The translations under genes were made by a program, and so were the position numbers. The notes below the pieces were generated by a model. The model made no database searches. It was not told the DNA's origin and saw only the letters and a program-made list of their open reading frames with translations. Below are positions 60,408 through 64,000 of a stretch of DNA of 64,000 bases, in pieces; positions within the stretch are counted from its first letter, which is position 1, and each line of letters opens with the position of its first letter. Origin of the DNA: Lactarius indigo (lineage: Eukaryota; Basidiomycota; Agaricomycetes; Russulales; Russulaceae); assembly GCA_025766275.1 (NCBI GenBank), contig JAFKAC010000036.1, positions 496,001 through 560,000 on the forward strand, read 5' to 3'.

Positions 60408-61092
60408 TTTCCGAGTCAAAACTCTGGATCCAATTCATTGGGCAATCAACCTGGCATCTTCACACGTTGCCCAAAGAAGAACTCATCGTCGCTTCCAAGT
60501 AGACGATCGGCCCATAGCCTCCACCCCGAGTACCCCTGTAACCCCAAGAAGGGCCCCCCGAGCTCGTCGAGCTACCAACACCCAGATCCCCCTCCCAAGT
60601 ATTAACCAAGCTGGTCCGAGTGAACCAGTGTACCCCAGTATCCAAGCAACCCCGACTGCAAGGCAGCATTCCACGAGCAGTGACGAAGCTCAGTATCTTG
60701 AAACCCAACCCCGAGAAATCCATTGTCATCTCCCTGAGGCTATCTTAGTAACCAAGAGCCTACCAACCCGAACCCCCCGAGAACTCGACGTGTTCAGAAG
60801 GCACTGTTCTCTGCTGTACCAAAACCGGCACAATCTTGAAACCCTGTATTTTTCCCAACCGCTTACGCGCATAAGCGAGGTTTCGACAAGCCCCTTGTAT
60901 TTCCAAGACTTCTTGTGGAGAAGTAAGACAACCCTGACCCACTTTGGTATTTGGGAAGAATACCATTGGATCCGTCGTTCACAAAGACCCCATCGTCCGG
61001 ATAGAGCTATCCTCCTCCCCGCATACAAAGTCTACTACCCCTGGAACCTAGACAGTTGGACTGTCACCCGCCTCACCAGAACAGGTGAATGA
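60400..61092 (+). CDS. Family A extra ORF3 (230 aa, unknown, contains no Met)
   Basis: Counterpart of 3786-4478, here entirely without ATG. The start given is TTG. Basic N-terminal half (RRTHRRFQVDDRP, RRAPRARRATN), C-terminal part rich in Tyr, Trp and Arg (FGIWEEYHWIRRSQRPHRPDRAILLPAYKVYYPW). The stop overlaps the gag start as ATGA (61089-61092). A small hairpin TCACC/GGTGA precedes the overlap. Unknown function; a nucleic-acid-binding role is only a guess from charge. Confidence 0.6.
   Translation: MTIFRVKTLDPIHWAINLASSHVAQRRTHRRFQVDDRPIASTPSTPVTPRRAPRARRATNTQIPLPSINQAGPSEPVYPSIQATPTARQHSTSSDEAQYLETQPREIHCHLPEAILVTKSLPTRTPRELDVFRRHCSLLYQNRHNLETLYFSQPLTRISEVSTSPLYFQDFLWRSKTTLTHFGIWEEYHWIRRSQRPHRPDRAILLPAYKVYYPWNLDSWTVTRLTRTGE
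61089..61092 (+). promoter_or_regulatory. ATGA stop-start overlap, ORF3 to gag
   Basis: TGA ends ORF3 and ATG starts gag, sharing two bases. The left copy has the same overlap at 3786-3789. Such overlaps allow termination-reinitiation. The gag ATG is also the first ATG of the predicted transcript. Confidence 0.8.
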
Positions 61093-62639
61093 ACACACAA
61101 CGACCCCTCACACCAGAAGAAAAAGCCCACGTCCCCGTATACTTCTTCGATCCCTATTTTTCTCTCACCGATAATCTTTACTACGCCAAGTGGAAAGAAG
61201 AAGACATCTCCAGTCCTACTGGGAAACACCCGTGGACGGTTGTCGCCACCCAGCACCAAATTGTTTTTCAAGACCTTAAAGAAGCCTTTCCTGGTATCGA
61301 CAAGGTCAAGGACTTAAACTACAATTCCCTACACGCCACTTTCAAAGGAAAGAACGTCCGTTGGAACTTTGTAACCGAACAGTGGATCTACCTAAACAAC
61401 AAACCAGTCCATTTTAACACACCTAGTGAATCCGAAGATTCAGACAGCGACACAGAGGAAGTATCGCAAATCCTAGAAACCACTACCAAGAAACTCTCCG
61501 GCCTACTATCCCAAGTAACCTCCCGACCCTCGACACCCCAGATTTCCCCTAGTACCTCCGGCCCTAGCCGTCTCCCTGCACCAGTTCCACCACAGCGACT
61601 CCCGTCACCACCCCTAACTGTCCAAACCTCTTCCTCAGTACCTCCCTTATCCGTTCCTCCTGTACCCACTGCAATGGCAGCCCCTGCTCCCGCAAAAATC
61701 CTAGGAGCAGCACCCGAACCCTTCGACGGAAAGCCTGATAAAGCAGAAGCTTTCTGGAATAATTTGGCAAATTATTTTCACCTGAACAGTTCTATCTTCG
61801 ACACCGATGATAAGAAGATTTCCACGGCCCTTACCTACTTTAAGGTGGGCACCTCTGCGGGCGAGTGGGCCCAGGATAGGCAAAAGAAAGCCTTAAATCC
61901 GACCGGCGGAGCCGCCGTTTCCTTTGGAACGTGGGCAACGTTCAAATCTGACTTTAACAAACACTTCGTCCCCGCTCATACGGCTATGGAAGCCACAAAC
62001 AAGATGTATACCATGAAAATGGGCACTCGTCCGTTCAACGAGTGGTTCCAAGAATGGTCCACCCATGCCCAACGAAGTGGCGCAAATGAGCAAACAAAGA
62101 TGTATGCTTTCCGACAAGCTATTCCAACCGCCTTGAACATGAAGTTGCTCGGCGTATCCCCCTTACCCACGACCTTCGACGACCTCGTAGAGAAAGCGAG
62201 GGAGTTTGACCGCGTCTATCAAGTCTACGCTGGTCACGCCATTAACCAGTTTAACAAGACCCATAAGCCCACCACAGGACGAGCCGTCCTAGCAGAGGAC
62301 GATAGCGTTAATGTCAACGCCTCCTCATCACGTACTACCAAACCAAGAAACAAGCTTACCAAGGAAGAGCGAGAGTATCGCTTCAAAAATAAACTCTGCC
62401 TGTACTGTGGCAAGCCAGGTCACGTACTTAAAGAATGTCACGCCAAGACGGCAGCTATGAAGGCCAAAGGAGGCCAATCCAACAACAACGCTAGGGCGCA
62501 TGGCGCCTTTGTTGATGAACCAAGTCAGGAGGAAGCACCTGCTGACCACCCAGCAAACATTGGAGCGATATATCGAGAGATACTCCCTTTTGACCCGGGC
62601 GCACGTCCGCGTTCGGTGCCTATTAATGAGGATTTTTAG
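61089..62639 (+). CDS. gag: Family A Gag, right copy (516 aa)
   Basis: Same domain order as 2239-3789: N-terminal domain, acidic linker, Pro-rich segment, capsid-like domain (EPFDGKPDKAEAFWNNLANYF ... FNEWFQEWSTHAQRSGANEQ), knuckle CLYCGKPGHVLKECH. It has several residue differences from the left copy concentrated in the capsid region. Ends GAT TTT TAG at the frameshift window. Confidence 0.93.
   Translation: MNTQRPLTPEEKAHVPVYFFDPYFSLTDNLYYAKWKEEDISSPTGKHPWTVVATQHQIVFQDLKEAFPGIDKVKDLNYNSLHATFKGKNVRWNFVTEQWIYLNNKPVHFNTPSESEDSDSDTEEVSQILETTTKKLSGLLSQVTSRPSTPQISPSTSGPSRLPAPVPPQRLPSPPLTVQTSSSVPPLSVPPVPTAMAAPAPAKILGAAPEPFDGKPDKAEAFWNNLANYFHLNSSIFDTDDKKISTALTYFKVGTSAGEWAQDRQKKALNPTGGAAVSFGTWATFKSDFNKHFVPAHTAMEATNKMYTMKMGTRPFNEWFQEWSTHAQRSGANEQTKMYAFRQAIPTALNMKLLGVSPLPTTFDDLVEKAREFDRVYQVYAGHAINQFNKTHKPTTGRAVLAEDDSVNVNASSSRTTKPRNKLTKEEREYRFKNKLCLYCGKPGHVLKECHAKTAAMKAKGGQSNNNARAHGAFVDEPSQEEAPADHPANIGAIYREILPFDPGARPRSVPINEDF
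62630..62639 (+). promoter_or_regulatory. Gag-pol -1 frameshift window, family A right copy
   Basis: GGATTTTTAG, preceded in the pol frame by TGA (62627-62629) and closed in the gag frame by TAG (62637-62639), so only these 10 nt are open in both frames. Identical to the left copy. Confidence 0.8.
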
Positions 62640-64000
62640 GCTCTTCCATCGTAGCACTGTCGATTGGAAGTATTCGTGCCAGTAGCGTTGTACACGGCCT
62701 TTCCCTATTAGAGACGCTCGGAGCCGAGCATGTACCTGCAGAAACAATTCGGAATAGGAGAGCTCCTTCAATTGTTCTCAGAGTTACACTAGTAGGAAAG
62801 AAGTCTGGCAAGGAAATCAGTGCCCGTGCCCTGTTGGACAGTGGTGCGGAGGGCATCATCGTGGATGATGGGTTTGCGCGTGCAAACAACCTAACAATGA
62901 GGACACTAATTAAACCCTTACCAGTTAGAAACGTGGATGGGTCTCCCAACAAGACGGGATCTGTTAGGTATACTACGATCCAGAGACTACGGATCAGAAC
63001 TTCTGACGATAACTACCACGACGAAACCGTGGAACTCTATGCAACTACCCTAGGGGAGCACGATATAATCTTAGGAACAGATTGGCTCCGAGCACATAAC
63101 CCGGAAATCGACTGGCATCAACCAAAAATAGCCTTCACACGATGCCCAAGAACCTGTACCCTGTCCTCCTCAGCAGTTGTCATCTCTTCGAAGCTTCCAC
63201 AAACGCGACATACGACTATTAACATCCTTGAACTTGACTCTGACCAAGAAGCCTGCCTCCCTGTGAACGATGAAATTGAACCCCTGGAACCTACCTTCAT
63301 CCAAGATGCCTGCGAACCCTGGCTGTGGATTCACAGCTTCAACAAGTATGACCACCTTGCTATCCGATCCAAAGTAACTACAAGCACCAAGATAGCAGCA
63401 CGAACTGCACCCAAGCCTTCCATCGACCACATTCCGAGTCATTTCCAACGTTACACCAAAGTATTCAGTGAAATCGCGTCCCACCGACTACCCCAACATC
63501 AGCCCTGGGATCACGCAATTGATCTCAAACCAGGAGCCACTATGAAGAATTGTGGCATTTATCGACTTACACCAAAGGAATCCGATGCCCTCAAAGAATA
63601 CATTTCCGAACACCTAAAGAAAGGTTACATTCGATCTTCTAAGTCACCCATGGCTTCCCCCTTCTTTTTCGTTGACAAGAAGGATGGCAAACTCCGACCT
63701 GTGCAAGACTACCGTGCCCTCAATGATATAACCATTAAGAACGCAGCACCCCTTCCCCTTATCCCTGAACTTATCGACAAACTCCACGGCGCACGCTACT
63801 TCACCAAACTAGATATTCGTTGGGGATACAACAATATCCGCATCCGCGAAGGCGATGAATACAAGGCAGCCTTCAAAACTTCCTTAGGACTTTTCGAGCC
63901 AACCGTAATGACGTTTGGCCTCTGCAACGCCCCTGCCACCTTCCAAACATTTATGAATCAAATCTTCGAGTCCTTGATTGACGGTGGACACGTAGTGGTC
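62630..64000 (+). CDS. pol: Family A pol, right copy, partial: protease and RT
   Basis: I read this codon by codon without a stop to the window edge. About 65 residues precede the protease core LLDSGAEGIIVDDGFA (from 62831), with LGEHDIILGTDWL later in the protease, then a linker and RT: PHP-like QPWDHAIDLKPGA, FFVDKKDGKLRPVQDYRALND, FTKLDIRWGYNNIRI, FGLCNAPATFQTFMNQIF. The window ends at GGHVVV, just before the catalytic YLDD seen in the left copy. Confidence 0.93.

Larger units (their letters stand above)
57286..64000 (+). mobile_element. Ty3/gypsy family A, right copy (5' part)
   Basis: LTR, primer region, ORF1, ORF2, ORF3, gag and pol through the RT palm, running off the right edge. All frames are open. 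It is inserted into B3 pol; the base pairs before it are CCCAG. From 57613 to 61088 the sense strand has no ATG in any frame (read line by line), while CAT, its antisense equivalent, occurs about thirty times. Confidence 0.93.

Overview
This window looks like a transposon-packed stretch of a basidiomycete (Agaricomycete-type) genome. The evidence is nested Ty3/gypsy and Ty1/copia LTR retrotransposons, a decayed Plavaka-type transposase, short GT-AG introns of about 50 bp in the one region that may be a host gene, and CpG-biased decay. No housekeeping gene is recognisable. Family letters A-G below are my own labels.

Layout: 1-7610, the 5' part of gypsy family A on the minus strand (LTR, three extra ORFs, gag, pol to RNase H). 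7611-13200, a decayed Plavaka-like transposase broken by solo LTR G, solo LTR C and a tRNA-headed SINE-like element. 14015-18559, an intron-containing minus-strand gene of unknown function with a four-unit palindrome array at 15697-15858. 19040-21055, a TIR element (Harbinger-like) holding two solo LTRs. 21388-21967, a solo B LTR. 22064-30010, complete gypsy B1 (chromodomain, minus strand). 30611-36936, copia E1. 36331-45624, truncated copia E2, into which complete element F (37114-43133) and a solo C LTR are inserted. 45625-46133, a D LTR fusing copia E2 to truncated gypsy B2 (46134-49515). 50402-51380, a tandem repeat split by a solo E LTR. 51730-57285, gypsy B3 on the plus strand, interrupted at 57286 by a second, divergent copy of family A running off the right edge.

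Most notable observations. (1) Family A carries three long conserved ORFs between LTR and gag, and from the predicted transcript start to the gag start codon the right-hand copy has no ATG in any frame over about 3.3 kb. The left copy has one, in frame in ORF3. Small hairpins with a C(GAGT)G loop sit where these AUG-less ORFs open, ORF3 and gag overlap as ATGA, and gag passes to pol through a 10-nt overlap at GGATTTTTAG. B1 also has an AUG-free leader, and its first gag segment is AUG-less for about 200 codons. (2) Element F has LTRs, target duplication, PPT and a self-complementary PBS but no gag or pol. Its single 1469-residue ORF ends in a Pho80/PCL-like cyclin box, so it looks like a non-autonomous retrotransposon carrying a cyclin. 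(3) Families A, B and F each have a primer site complementary to the predicted 5' end of their own transcript, 33-36 nt downstream of the TATA box, as in Tf1/sushi self-priming. All homology calls are from motif recognition by eye; nothing was searched.
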